Shown: positions 34,869 to 46,139, counted from the first letter of the stretch. The stretch is 64,000 nucleotides of DNA from Spinacia oleracea (GCF_020520425.1 NC_079492.1:105001157-105065156), one strand, 5' to 3'. Made by a program: numbers and translations. Notes: generated by a model not told the origin, from the sequence alone.

Positions 34869-37289
34869 TTGAAATACAATATTCATCATTAATTTTTGGT
34901 TTTGTTAATCAGCTTTAATTGTGGAACGGGAGGTTTCCCCTTTGGCGATGATTACCAAAGAAGTTCCTGCAAAAAAGAAACCAAAGAAATCAATTGCTGT
35001 TTACAAGGAAAAAGTAGCAGAAGAAGAGGAAGAAAAAACTGGAGTTAGAGGAGGACATGGAAAATTCATCAGTTTCATTTCCATGATGAATGAACAGAAG
35101 AAGGAGGCCGTTCGGAATATCGGTCTAGGAGCATTGCTAGATTTCCAGCTACCTACTTCATCCCAACAATTTGTTACATGGCTATGTAACAACTTTGAGG
35201 AAAACAGCCAATATCTTTATCTGCCGAAGAATGAGAAAATCCTGATAGAATTTGAGGACGTGAAAAAGATATATGGCCTTCCTAGCGGTGAAGTAGACAT
35301 AGTTGAGGCAAAGTCTGACAAGGCTAGTGAAGAGTTTTCTGCATTCATGGCAAGGTAAATGATCTTAAATTTATACTTATATTTTCAATATATTATAGAC
35401 TTCAAAAATCTAACTGCATTATGCATGTACTACAAATGTTCTTTTTCTTAAAGTTATTTGTTCAATTGTGTATGGCTTAATATACATTCAGAATTTGAAA
35501 GTTTTACTACAATTATAATGAGAAAAAGTTTTTTCTGTGTTTCTCATAGAATTATTCATAGTTTTTCCTTCTTATGTTCAAAGTTTTTATCAATTATGTT
35601 CAAAAAATTTCCCTAATATGTTTAAAGCTTCTCCAATATGTTCAAACCTTTTCTCCATTATGTTCAAAGTTTTTTTCCTTTATGTTCAAAGTTTTTAGTC
35701 TTATGTTCAAAATGTTTTCCTTAATTAAATTTTGTTCATTAACAAAAACAGATGGAAGAAGACAGTAATACATGAAAAGTGGAATCCTAAATAAATTTTG
35801 TTCATATTTATTAAATTTTGTTTTTCTTAATTAAATTTTGTTCATATGTCTATGCTTGTTCTTTTTCTATAACCCTGATTCATATAATTGTTCATAATTG
35901 TTCATAGTTGTTGTTGAGTTTGTTCTTTCTTTTTATATTGGTTGTTCTTTCTGTTTGGGAATGTTTATCTTAATTAAATTTTTCTCATTTAAATAAACAG
36001 TTGGAAAAAGATCTTTGGGAATAAGGTCCCATCAGTTCAGAAAATTTTAAAGTACTACAGTCAAGAAGACCAAATTGAGGCTGGACCGGATGCAAATTTC
36101 ATTACAAGCTTCTTGGTGGTCACTGTCAACACGTTGATCAAGAGCACGTTGTCAAACCAAGCATACTTCAAATTTTTGTTCTCAATGATGAATCATGAGC
36201 AGATCCGGAACTTGAATTGGTGCAAGTATGTGTGGGAGGCACTGCTCTCAACTACTGCACAGTATAAGAAAAACCTGAAACAAAAGGACAAAGCAACATT
36301 TTTCACAGGACCATTGCCGTTATTGACGGTATAACTTCATTTACACCTTCTAAATTGATGATTTTAATGTACTTGATCAATCTTAGGGATTTTCTAACAC
36401 TTATACTTTGTATGTCAGATTTTCTATTTTGACAGAGTTCAAAGAATGAACTTTTTTCCTCCAAGACGAATTCCACTTGTGTCCTGCTGGACAAAGGAAA
36501 TAGGACACAAACGGAATAAATTGGAGGAAAGTGGCTTTGGATTGGGGAAGGTGTTACCCAAAATCAATATTGAAGAAAAACAAACTCGCAAGGTATTACT
36601 AAATACATCAAATTCTAATAGATTAAATTTAATTCTTCTGCCAAATATAAATATGGGTAATATTAATTTTATGTTCCTTCCTTTAATATGTTAAATAATA
36701 TTTTTAGAACATATATAAATAAATGCTCATAACCCTTTGCTTAAATGTTCTTTATTTTTGCATATAATGTTCATACCTCTGTAAGACATATCATAACATA
36801 ACATAATGAAGAATTAGTGCAATATATAAAGATAAAATGTTCAAACTTCTTTAGTTATTTATTCAAACTGTATCAATAAATGATAAAAAATAAGTGTTCA
36901 AGCCTATTTATTTATATATTGTATATGTGCACAAGTGTCATTCAGTATATATAGTTGTTCATACTTTTACTTTTAAATGTTCAAACTGAAACACCTAAAA
37001 GTTTACTATTCCCTAATATATGTCAATGGGTTTTAAAACACAGGAGTTTATGGATGAGTTTGTCGGTATAATTCAAGTTGTTGGTGACAATTTGTCAAAG
37101 CTTTCTGATTCACTGAAGAAGGCGCAAGAATTCTTCCCAGGAAATGAGTTGGTATCTAAAGTGGAAGAGTTCTTGTCAAAAATGGCAAAAGAACCATCAT
37201 TAAGCCAAGATGAGTGGTCTGATGACTTCATTAAGGCTCTGTTGGAAAAAGAAAAAGAGTTGTTGGATGCAATTGAGCTGGAGAAAAAC

Positions 37290-37368
37290 AAAGCAAAAAA
37301 GGATAAGCAGAGATATGAGTATGATATCAAGAATGCATTCGACTTGGGACTTTCACCATCACCGATAA
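37290..37368 (+). repeat. Shared protein module, ULP1-gene copy
   Basis: It encodes KKDKQRYEYDIKN then AFDLGLSPSP. The same module is in the transposase gene on the opposite strand (41183-41261). About 7 differences in 78 bases make this an inverted repeat inside the element. Confidence 0.9.
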
Positions 37369-38259
37369 TAGATGATGACAAGTTGAAACGTGAGAAAGCT
37401 GGTACATCCACCTCTACGCCAAATTTGTCACTTGAAGAAATAGATGAATCTTTGGCTTCTGCTATGCTGAATCTAAAACAAAGAAGGGAGGAAGAGAAAA
37501 AAGAAAATGAAATTGCAAAAGCTAAGAAAATGATGCAAGCAGAATCAGAAGTGAGTGAACCAGCTTCAGAAAAACCAAAAACAACAGTGGAGGAGATTGT
37601 TGTACAAGAAGAGAAGATTGTGAGCTCGGATGAAGCTACAGTGGAGCCTGAGTTGCATGTATCAGAAATGATGCCTGTAACTAATGTAATTGAAGAGGAG
37701 CCTGCACCAGAAGTGAGAAATGAAGAGGTTTCTGCACCACAAGTGATTGAGAAGAAGGTTACACCAGATGGGGTCGAGGAGCAGCCTGCAAAAAATAAGA
37801 AAAATGAAAGTGCTGAACCACAAGTGCTTGAGAACACGGTTTCACAACAAATGGTTGAGGAGCCAGCAGAACCTCATACTCCTACACAGTCGCAGGTGCA
37901 ACAACCAGTGGAAGCTGAACTATCTGTTGGTGCAGAACAATCTTCTCTTCCTTCACCAAAAACTCCATTGAATGAAGTCTCAATATCAACATTAATTTCA
38001 AGCACAAAAACAGATTTGAAATTGGACGAAATTTTTGAAGACAAAGGAGAAAAAGAAGATGAAGGAGAAGGGTAAATTTTAACTGTATTAAAACTGAATT
38101 AGTATTTGTGAAACTTTGGTTATATTATGAAAACTATTTTAAAGACATAATAATGTTTTGGTTATTTAAAATGTCATAATAATATGTCATACTCTTCTAG
38201 TTTTTGTTCTATCTTTTTCAAACCTGTTAAATTTTTTTGGATCATTCTTTTTGAATGTT

Positions 38260-38470
38260 ATGTTCTTTCTTTTTGTACCTTTTGTTCATTCTTTTTACTT
38301 TATATGTTCATACTCTTAATCTTATATGTTCATACTCTTAATCTTATATGTTCATTTTATAATTATGTTGATTTTTTGTTAAATTTTTGGTACTCTTAAT
38401 CTTATATGTTCATATTATTAATCTTATATGTTCACTTTATAATTATGTTGATTTTTTGTTAAATTTTTTG
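38260..38470 (+). repeat. Intronic short tandem repeats
   Basis: A 22-bp unit 'atgttcatactcttaatctt' repeats about three times, and a longer unit containing 'ataattatgttgattttttg' is duplicated. They lie in the intron between the linker exon and the first protease exon and consist of the ATGTTCA family. Confidence 0.75.
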
Positions 38471-38848
38471 TATATACAGAAATGAGAAAGGTGACAAAGG
38501 AAAAAGACCTCAAAGGATTCACAAACTACCGGCTGCCTTCTCTTCTCCATATTTGGTCAAGTATCGAGACTTGTTCAAAAATCTGGACACAATGCATCAA
38601 AGCCTAGCAGATTATGTCTTAAGTGGTTAGGACAACAGGTATTTTCTTTAATTTCACGTAAAAATAATTTAAAATTTAAATTCTTATACTTCCTCCTAAT
38701 TTACTTCCTGTTTGTAGTGAGGTTCTTTATTTTGATGGATACAACTACATCAATAGAGAGGACATGAAAACACTGGTTGATGAAGAGGAAGTGGTTGACT
38801 GTGTGATTGATTCATGGTCAAAGTATCTAAATGCAAAGGGCCATAAAG

Positions 38849-39074
38849 ATAAACTCTTCCTTTCAACAGTTCCATATGTAAGTATAATAATTGATGTTAT
38901 TTAAAATGTTCATTTTGTTTATATAAAATGATCAATTTTCTTAAAAAGAATGTTCAATATTAAAACAAGTAATGTTTAATATATTTAAATAGAATGTTCA
39001 TAATTACAATACATAATGTTCAAAATTTTGAAATACAATATTCATTATTGAAATAATTAATGTTCTACAAAATT
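38849..39074 (+). repeat. 226-bp duplicate, source copy in the protease region
   Basis: It covers the last 31 bp of an exon ending in TVPY, the donor GTAAGT and about 190 bp of intron. The copy is at 34643-34868. Confidence 0.92.
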
Positions 39075-40149
39075 AAGATAAAAATTACAAATGATTAAAT
39101 TGAAATTTTCATTATCATTGTAACTAATTTTACATATATTTATAATTGAATGTTGATTATGTTTAAATACAGCATATTATGTGCACAAACAAGGTGTGTC
39201 CAGCAGGATCCTCCTACGAAAAAAGGCTTGAGGATTTTAACAGAAGGGTTAACGAAGAACTGGTTAACTATAATTTCAAAAACATTCATCAATTTAAACA
39301 GGTAAACCTATATAACTACTAACCCATTCTTCAAACTTTAATGTTCATTTTAATGTTTGTAATTTGTTAATTGTTTTTAAGTTAAATAATTACCTCTTTT
39401 TCAGATATTCATCCCTGTTCTTGCTGCAAAACACTTCTATCTCCTAGTCATCAACCATTACAATGCAACTGTGGATGTAATTGACAACAGGCCTCTACCA
39501 AGAAATGTAAAATTTGAGGATAAATATGAGGGACACCCAGAAGTTGTGGTAAGAAATAAATCATTCATAAAATGTATATTTGAAACATCGTAGATAATTA
39601 TCTTACATTTATGAACATAAATTCCAGTTGGATGCTTTTGCAAAATATATGGGCACATTTGGATATGAGGTAGAACCAATGCAAAAGTATGAAATGAATT
39701 TGGTCAAGATGAAATGGAGAAGCATGAAAGACTATACAAACTGCGGTGTGTATGTCATGAAGCACATGGAGACCTATACTGGTGATCCAGAACATGAATG
39801 GATATGTGACTTGAAGGCAAATGATGTAAGTTGAATTTTGTTCATTCTTCTTTTGTATTTTGTTCATTTATTTTTATTGTTTTGGTCTTTTCTGTTTTAT
39901 TGTTCTGCCTGTTGAATTTCTTTTATATTCCTCAAATTTATAATTTAATATTTGGATTTTATAAAACATTTTTAATTTTTTTATTTTTATTTTTGATATA
40001 CAGACAAATCAAATAAGGAAGCTTCGTCTCACTTTCTGTGGTCTCCTAATGCTTTCAAAGCAAAATGAAATGCATGAGTCAAACATAAATGAAGCATGGA
40101 GGAGTTAATGAAAAATTAAGCAGATAGTATTTCAAGGTTAACAAACAAT

Positions 40150-40860
40150 AGATAGATTTTTAGTACAATGTAAAGACAATATTTTGGTATTTTGGTGGTT
40201 TGTTCAAAAACATATAACTTGGTGTTCATTTCCTTTATGTTTAATATTCAGTTTCCTTTGCTGTAGAAAATCCAATGCACAAACAAATACTCCAAATCAA
40301 TAATGCATACAAAATAAATGTTTTTTAACTGCTTGATTGATGAAAGTTACATATAATGATTAATATCGTTAAACAATGTTCATTGTAAAAATAGGTAATA
40401 ATCAATATGATTCATACAACGTTCAATTATTAAATTACTGATATTTATTGTATTTCAATAAAATGTTCATTATTAAAATACTTAATGCTCAAAATTTTCA
40501 TATAGAATATTCACTTTGAAATACGTATTGTTCAAAACCTTTAAAGAAAACACATTAACAAATACGTATTGTTCAAAATCAAGTGAACAAAAGTAGATAA
40601 TGTTGAATATATTTGATTAAAATGTTCATAAACTTCAGAAGGATGCCTTAAAAAAAAAAAAAAAATTCAAACATAAAATATTATGAAAAAAGGTGATGTT
40701 CAAAATGTTTGACCTCAATGTTCATTCTATTAAAACTAAATGATCAAACAGAAAAAGAGCACATACTACTTGAACTAAATGTTCATTCTATTAAAACTAT
40801 ATGTTCAAAATGTTTGAACTCAATGTTCATTCTATTAAAACTAAATGTTCAACTCAATAA
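40150..40860 (+). repeat. Spacer between the convergent MULE genes, rich in ATGTTCA-type motifs
   Basis: The spacer holds many 'aatgttcattctattaaaacta'-like units and an A16 run near 40,650. It contains no ORF. Both genes end on either side of it, so it should hold both transcript ends. Confidence 0.75.
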
Positions 40861-41182
40861 TCAACAGTTACTAAATCATTGACTTTTAATGGCTTCTTCA
40901 GCAGCCATTGATTCATCAAAAAGAGCTAAGAAAGCATCATACTTAAATTTCAAATAAGCTTGATCATTAGCAGATTGATGAGATCCTTTAATACCCAACG
41001 GAGGTTTAGTAACCAATGAAACTTGAGGTCCTTGAACCTTAGATCCAACTTGAGTAATTTTTTCAGCCTGAATAGATCCGTGAACTGTAGGTACTACTTG
41101 AATAATTTCTGAAGCATGAATAGGTCGTTGAACTTTAGCTTCAGTACAAGATGGAGCTTTAGTAACAGATGAAACTTTAGTA

Positions 41183-41261
41183 AGCATCGGTGTTGGTGAA
41201 AGTCCCAAGTCAAATGCACTCTTGATATTATACTCAAATCTCTGCTGATCCTTTTTTGCTT
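41183..41261 (-). repeat. Shared protein module, transposase copy
   Basis: It encodes KKDQQRFEYNIKS then AFDLGLSPTP on the minus strand, and its partner is at 37290-37368. A weaker shared motif (IHASEII here, LHVSEMM in the ULP linker) follows in the same order, suggesting that the whole tail derives from the ULP linker exon or the reverse. Confidence 0.9.
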
Positions 41262-41263
41262 TA

Positions 41264-41430
41264 GTGGCTGATGTTCCTTTAGTAGCCAATGGTGCTTTAT
41301 TAACCGATGGTGCTTTAGTAGCCGATGGTGCTTTATTAACCGATGGTGCTTTAGTAGCCGATGTTGCTTTAGTAGCCGATGGTGCTTTAGTAGCCGATGG
41401 TGCTTTAGTAGCCAATGGTGCTTTAACTTT
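41264..41430 (-). repeat. 18-bp coding minisatellite, (S/V)xKAP(S/L)ATKAPS repeats
   Basis: The plus strand reads 'gctttagtagccgatggt' about nine times with small changes. On the coding strand it gives six-residue units such as ATKAPS and VNKAPS. It lies in the last exon of the transposase, just N-terminal to the shared module. Length variation would keep the frame. Confidence 0.88.
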
Positions 41431-44253
41431 TGTACATGCATCGGTTTTAGTACTTCCATGAACATATGAATCATTTGATGTTTCATTTGTTGAATTGTTT
41501 TCCTAAAATTGACACAAAATGTAAAGACATTCAAAAACAGAAATTTAAATATTCACTTTAAAGAATTAAATATTAATATCTACCTTGTCCGATGATTCTA
41601 CATTTTTATCAACAGCTGCACCTCTTCTAAAATATTTTGGAGGTGGCTTTGGAAAAGAAGCATCAACCTGAAATAATATAGTGATCATTTATCAAGTAAA
41701 TGTTACTATATTTATAACTAAATGTTCAAACTTCGCAAGAAAAAAAACCTGAAATAGTGATGGATCTAGTACAACTAGATCAGATGAGTCATTAAGAGAA
41801 TTAGAAAAAATCACAGGAGCACCAACTTCATCCAACTCCTGCAAAAACCAAGCAAAAAAAAAAAAAAAAAACAAAAATGTTCAATTAGTTATAAGCAAAT
41901 GATCAGTTTATAAAACATATATGTTCAATATTAATAAATATTTACCATGACTGCAGATTGAGCCTTAAACCTTGTTGCATCTGTAAATTTTGCTTTCCTC
42001 CTCCTCCAATTCCCTTTAGCTTTATTGTAGATTTTCTCAACTGTACCCTTCAATCTGTCATTCCTCTCACCTTTTTTCCTTAAATTCTGTGGGTTTTTTT
42101 ACTAACGGCACAAAGATATCTTCACCCTCTTTAGGATCAGAAAAATCAATAGTACCCCTAATACTCTCCACTTTTTCTTTTAAAAGACCAAAGGCAGAAT
42201 CAACCTCAGCCCTAGCTTGAAGAGAATCTTGACTAGACATAACAAGCTTAACAAAATTCCTAAGGGTCTGTGCCCTCCAAACAGAAGCCGCAACTATATT
42301 AGACTTTTCCCCATCATCTTCAACCAAATGACTGCACATAGCCGCTTTTGTCCACCTCTTCAATATATAAAGATTGGGAATCTCTGGGACACAATGCACA
42401 TGATAAACACGAAGCGCATGAGAACATAAAAAACCCATTTCAGTAAAGTACTGACAAGTACAATCCACTGCAAAAGTCTCTTGGTTAAACCGAACTTCAT
42501 GTTTAATCAAGTCTTTTTTAGGCCTTCACACATAATAACTTTTCTCTATAGCTGTGTTTCCACGTATTTCTTCTTGAGAACATGCCATCCCTTTAAGAAA
42601 TTGTTCTTCAAACAAAACATATGCTTCTATAGTGTAAATCTTTCTCGCATGAAGAAGAATTCCGCAATTTGCAGCTGCAACTTCTGGTCTACCTTTCCAA
42701 TTTCTGTAGTCATGACCATTCTCTTTGCTCCTCCAATCAGAAATAACATCCAAAAAAACATGATAAAAATCACATAACCCTTGTGTCTTATCAAGTCGAT
42801 GGAAAACTGACTTGTTGGTAGTTTCACATCGCTGTGATGATAACACACCACCAGACCAATAATTCTTAGAATAAGCAGGACACCACATCTCTCTAATTGT
42901 ATATAAATTCTTCAACCATGGATTTTCAACGCATTTATAGTGAGTCAACATTCTGAAAAACAAAATGTTCAATATAAAAATCAAATTTGTTCATCGGAAT
43001 ATACCTATTTGATCAAAGTCAGAAAGCATATAACTTAGTAATAACATGAAATTCCTAAATGTTCATTTGTTTGTAAGTAGATGTTCATAAGGTTACAAGT
43101 ACATATTATTTATTAATTAAAAGTAAATAAGTAATCCAAATTAATTACCTTGGCCAATGATATTCAAACTCAGCAGCAGTTTCACAATACTTCAGAAGAT
43201 AATTGAATATGTCAGAAAAACTATCTAAAGCTCTATACTGCCCAATATGCTTCTTTGAATTCTCCCCAATATGCCACGTACATAATCTATGTCTAGCATC
43301 TGGAAAAACATTCCTTATCCCAGCAGCAATGGATGGAGCTTGGTCTGTCATAATGGTTATTGGGGGATTTCCACCCATGGATGTAAGGAAAGTTTGAAAA
43401 AGCCAATTAAAAGATTCGGTTTTTTCATTGATAACAAAACCTATTCCAAACATAACATTATTAGAATGATGGTTCATACCAACAAAAGGAGCACAAATCA
43501 TATCATATTTATTGGTCCTATAAGTAGTATCAAAAACCAATAAATCCCCAAAATAATCATAATCTCTCTTCATCCGACCATCACGCCAAAAGAAACTTAA
43601 AAGTCCCTCTTCTTCACTAAGCTCAAAGTCATAATAAAAACCTTCTTCACTAGAATTTCTCTGAGCAAAATACTTGATTAACTGATGACAGTCATGACCT
43701 TCAAGTTTATTAGCTTTTGCACGTGATAAAGCATTATAAGCATCACTAGCTGTAAAACCGACCATAGGTGATCCGCCTACTTCTTTCCTCAAAACCCTCA
43801 AGGTATCAGACACTTTAACACCACTAGCTTTTAAAGTAGACATAAAGTAAAGAGCCTCCTTACTAACCTTCCTTTGTGATCTTATCAAATGCCTCTTATT
43901 TAGAGGAACCATAGCATGATTATGAATCATATTATGATTCACAACCGTCCATACACCATCTTTACCAATAGAAAACTGAACAAAAGCAGTACACCCAGTA
44001 CGCGTATCCAATCTAGCATAAGACCTTGCTCTCTTCCTTTTTTCATCTTTAACCCCTTCACAGCTACACAAGAACCGTTTCATAGTATAAAATTCACTGT
44101 TTTGACGCTTCCGACCTTTCCCAACCCTAATACCAAAACCTTTACTAAAAGCATATTCATTATACAAATCACAAGCTTCGTCTTCATTTTTAACTTCCTT
44201 CATCATTAACATAGATTCTGACCCTTCAACAAAAACACTTACTTCCTTATTCA

Positions 44254-45140
44254 CTGCGAAAGGAAGAAATGTTCAATGTTAAACTAGTGATTGTTCAATG
44301 TTAAAATAGTGAATGATCAATTTCAATAATAACTAACAATGGAAAATTGAAATGTTCAATATCCTTAAATAAAATATTCAATATTAAAATAGTAATGTTA
44401 AAAATAGAATGTCCATTGCTTAATTAGGTGTTGTTCAATGTACTTAAATAAAATGGTAATTACGAACATAGGTAATATTCAAAATCATTAAATAAAATGT
44501 TCATTATAAATTATAAATAATGATAAAATACTTGAATTAAATGTTCATTGTAACATAGGTAATGATCAATAACTCTTAATAGAAAGTTCAATATAATACA
44601 ATACAATGTTCATTATCTAAATAAAAAATATTCAATATATTTTAATGCAATGTTCATTACTAATATACGTAACATTCAAAGTCATTCAATAAAATGTTCA
44701 TTATTGTTGTAGACAATGTTCAATTTCCTTGAACTGAATATTCATATATTTGTTAAGAATGTTATAAGTAAACAATGAACAATATTTTCTTTTGGGACAG
44801 AACAATTCAAAAATTCATAACATAATATGTATTTTATCAAAATATATAATGTTCATAAGATCTGAGGTAAAAATTCATTAACATTATATACATTGATAAT
44901 AAATAAAATTATGAATAAAAATCGAACAAAAAATAACGTACAATTGCAAAAAAATAAGAAAATCTGCAGAAAACAAAAACAAAGAAACAAATCAAAATCG
45001 AAATATCCAGCGAAAACACGAAAAATAACAAAATTCTAAACACATTTTATCCAAAATCAAAATATAAAATCGAAAACAATCAAAACCAAAAACATTGAAA
45101 TCAAAACAAATAAATGAAAATAATAAAAATATAAACTTAC
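44254..45140 (+). repeat. First intron of the transposase gene, ATGTTCA-type array
   Basis: Many 'aaatgttcattat' and 'aatattcaatat' units are in plus orientation, which is antisense to the transposase transcript. They extend to about 44,860. The orientation is thus fixed relative to the element and not to the host transcript. Confidence 0.8.
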
Positions 45141-45339
45141 GTTCTGACATCAATGTACTTAAAATTCCAGAATTAGATTCGAAAAGAGCTTCAGAATTTT
45201 CCATAACTGCGAGATCCATGGAAACAGAGGAGAGAGAAAATAGGAGAGAAAAAATCGAAATAAACCCTAAGAACAAGATATATCGCAACTTGAAGAAGAA
45301 GAAACAAAAAATTAAAGAGTTGTCTAACTTAGGAAACTC

Positions 45340-45480
45340 AGGAAGGGGATAAAAATACGCTGAACGACGTCGTTTTCGGGGGGTACAGCCAGCGCTGGCT
45401 GTACCCGCATCACACGACGTTGTTTGATTAGGGGTACAGCCAGCTTGGCTGTACCCGAGGGCAGCCAAAAAATTGCGGAT
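45340..45480 (-). repeat. Right terminal modules of the MULE
   Basis: Palindrome AACGACGTCGTT (about 45363-45374), perfect 26-bp palindrome GGGTACAGCCAGC/GCTGGCTGTACCC (45381-45406), 'acacgacgttgttt', then hairpin GGGTACAGCCA-gct-TGGCTGTACCC (45432-45456). The right end therefore has two copies of the hairpin module that the left end has once. Confidence 0.75.
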
Positions 45481-46139
45481 TATGCCCTCATAAAAGCACG
45501 TTCGTTGGGTCAAAGTCAATATCATAAAGAAGCGTATATATACTCCGTATCAACTACTCACTCCGTCTCTTAATACTCGCACCGTTTTAACTAGACACGC
45601 TTGTCAATACACAACTTTGACCACCAATATCTTTAACTACATATTATAAATCCTTTTAAAAAATAATATTTTGAAAATATATATTAAGATGAAGCCAACA
45701 ATATATTATCTACTAACATTTGTTTTCATATACTAGAAATAAAATAGGGTCAGGAGTACAAACATAAGAAATATTTATCCAGTTATTTGTAATATATTCC
45801 ATGGAATTAAGCAATATTTATTGAGTTGTTTGGTTGAACCACCCTAAATTTGGATTTTGGAGCATCAGTATAAAATAAATTTGCAGGTTGTAGTGAAAGA
45901 ATTTCCACAAGTCCAGAAGCATGCAAGCTGATGGTCTATCAGATACGGAGTAATACCACAAGCAGCTGCAAATTGCAATCAAAGACGGACTAATTACGAA
46001 AACCAGAAAACAGAATGGTGTTTGCTGATCGGACTCCATGTACATCAACCACAATCTTTTTTTAACACAAAAACAAACCCAAAAATCATACTCCGTACTA
46101 GACTAAGACTAGTGTAAGTGTTGGATCAAGCATTTTCAA
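45481..46139. other. Spacer with a one-ended Stowaway-like remnant
   Basis: 'ctcactccgtctcttaatact' at about 45,559-45,580 is a diverged CTCCCTCCGTCCC terminus. No matching right end was found. The remainder is AT-rich, with the 3' flank of the F-box gene. Confidence 0.4.

Larger units (their letters stand above)
29537..40108 (+). pseudogene. ULP1-like (SUMO protease-like) gene of the MULE, about 25 exons, three in-frame stops
   Basis: The start is ATG at 29537 (MDVRDEIDMNK). Several small N-terminal exons follow (29537-32325), two of them repeating 'SEGD...SxxEVQK'. Next come an Ala/Glu/Lys coiled coil (32569-33400), an acidic exon (34080-34307), and conserved exons 34914-35355, 36001-36328 (WKKIFGNK...) and 36419-36591. 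A 342-residue linker exon (37044-38070) and the C48 peptidase exons complete the gene. Catalytic candidates are His in AAKHFYLLVI (39432-39434), Asp in VIDNR, and Cys in NCGVYVM (39742-39744). The final exon is 40003-40108. In-frame stops lie at 32756 (TAA), 33601 (TAA) and 38627 (TAG), yet splice sites and phases are kept, so inactivation looks recent. Active relatives would cleave SUMO or similar tags; the role in transposition is unknown. Exon ends were read by eye. Confidence 0.8.
40876..45219 (-). pseudogene. MULE transposase (FAR1 - MULE DDE - SWIM), six exons, two disabling changes
   Basis: Exons, 5' to 3' on the minus strand, are 45141-45219, 43149-44253, 41946-42952, 41749-41838, 41584-41667 and 40876-41502. 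It has a FAR1-type DNA-binding domain (DLYNEYAFSKGFGIRVGK...), the MULE catalytic domain (LLVFDTTYRTNKYD, then TIMTDQAPSIAAGI, then CTWHI) and a SWIM zinc finger (CTCQYFTEMGFLCSHALRVY). A long tail carries an 18-bp minisatellite (ATKAPS repeats) and the module shared with the ULP gene. It would bind element ends and catalyse excision and insertion in the nucleus. A TGA at 42526-42528 interrupts the frame just before the SWIM finger, and one extra A in the A7 run near 42093-42099 shifts frame in exon 3. The summed exon length (2,992) fits a single +1 change. Otherwise it is intact, at about 990 residues. Confidence 0.85.
29101..45480. mobile_element. Giant Mutator-like element (MULE) carrying a transposase and a ULP1-like gene
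   Basis: About 16.4 kb is bounded by related terminal modules: hairpin GGTACAGCCA/TGGCTGTACC and AACGACG palindromes. Inside, a plus-strand ULP1-like gene (29537-40108) and a minus-strand FAR1-MULE-SWIM transposase gene (40876-45219) converge, leaving about 770 bp of spacer. MULEs that acquired ULP1-like cysteine protease genes are known in plants (the Kaonashi type). Low terminal similarity fits the non-TIR class. Exact ends are uncertain by about 10-20 bp because no convincing 9-bp target duplication was found. Both genes contain a few disabling changes. The single-stranded bias of the ATGTTCA motif across the interior supports treating it as one unit. Confidence 0.85.

Noticed and set aside
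35737-35790. Extra exon of the ULP1-like gene beginning 'atggaagaagacag'
   Set aside because: It resembles the true exon start at 36001 ('ttggaaaaagatc') with a similar upstream tract, but it soon meets stops and the phase is kept without it. It is probably a duplicated decoy.
37073-37837. 254-residue minus-strand ORF rich in Ser and Phe
   Set aside because: It is the antisense shadow of the Glu/Lys-rich linker exon of the ULP1-like gene.
29092-45480. A 9-bp target duplication for the large MULE
   Set aside because: The best candidate (cgtaattgc on the left, aaaaattgc on the right) matches at only 6 of 9 positions. I could not fix the element ends this way.
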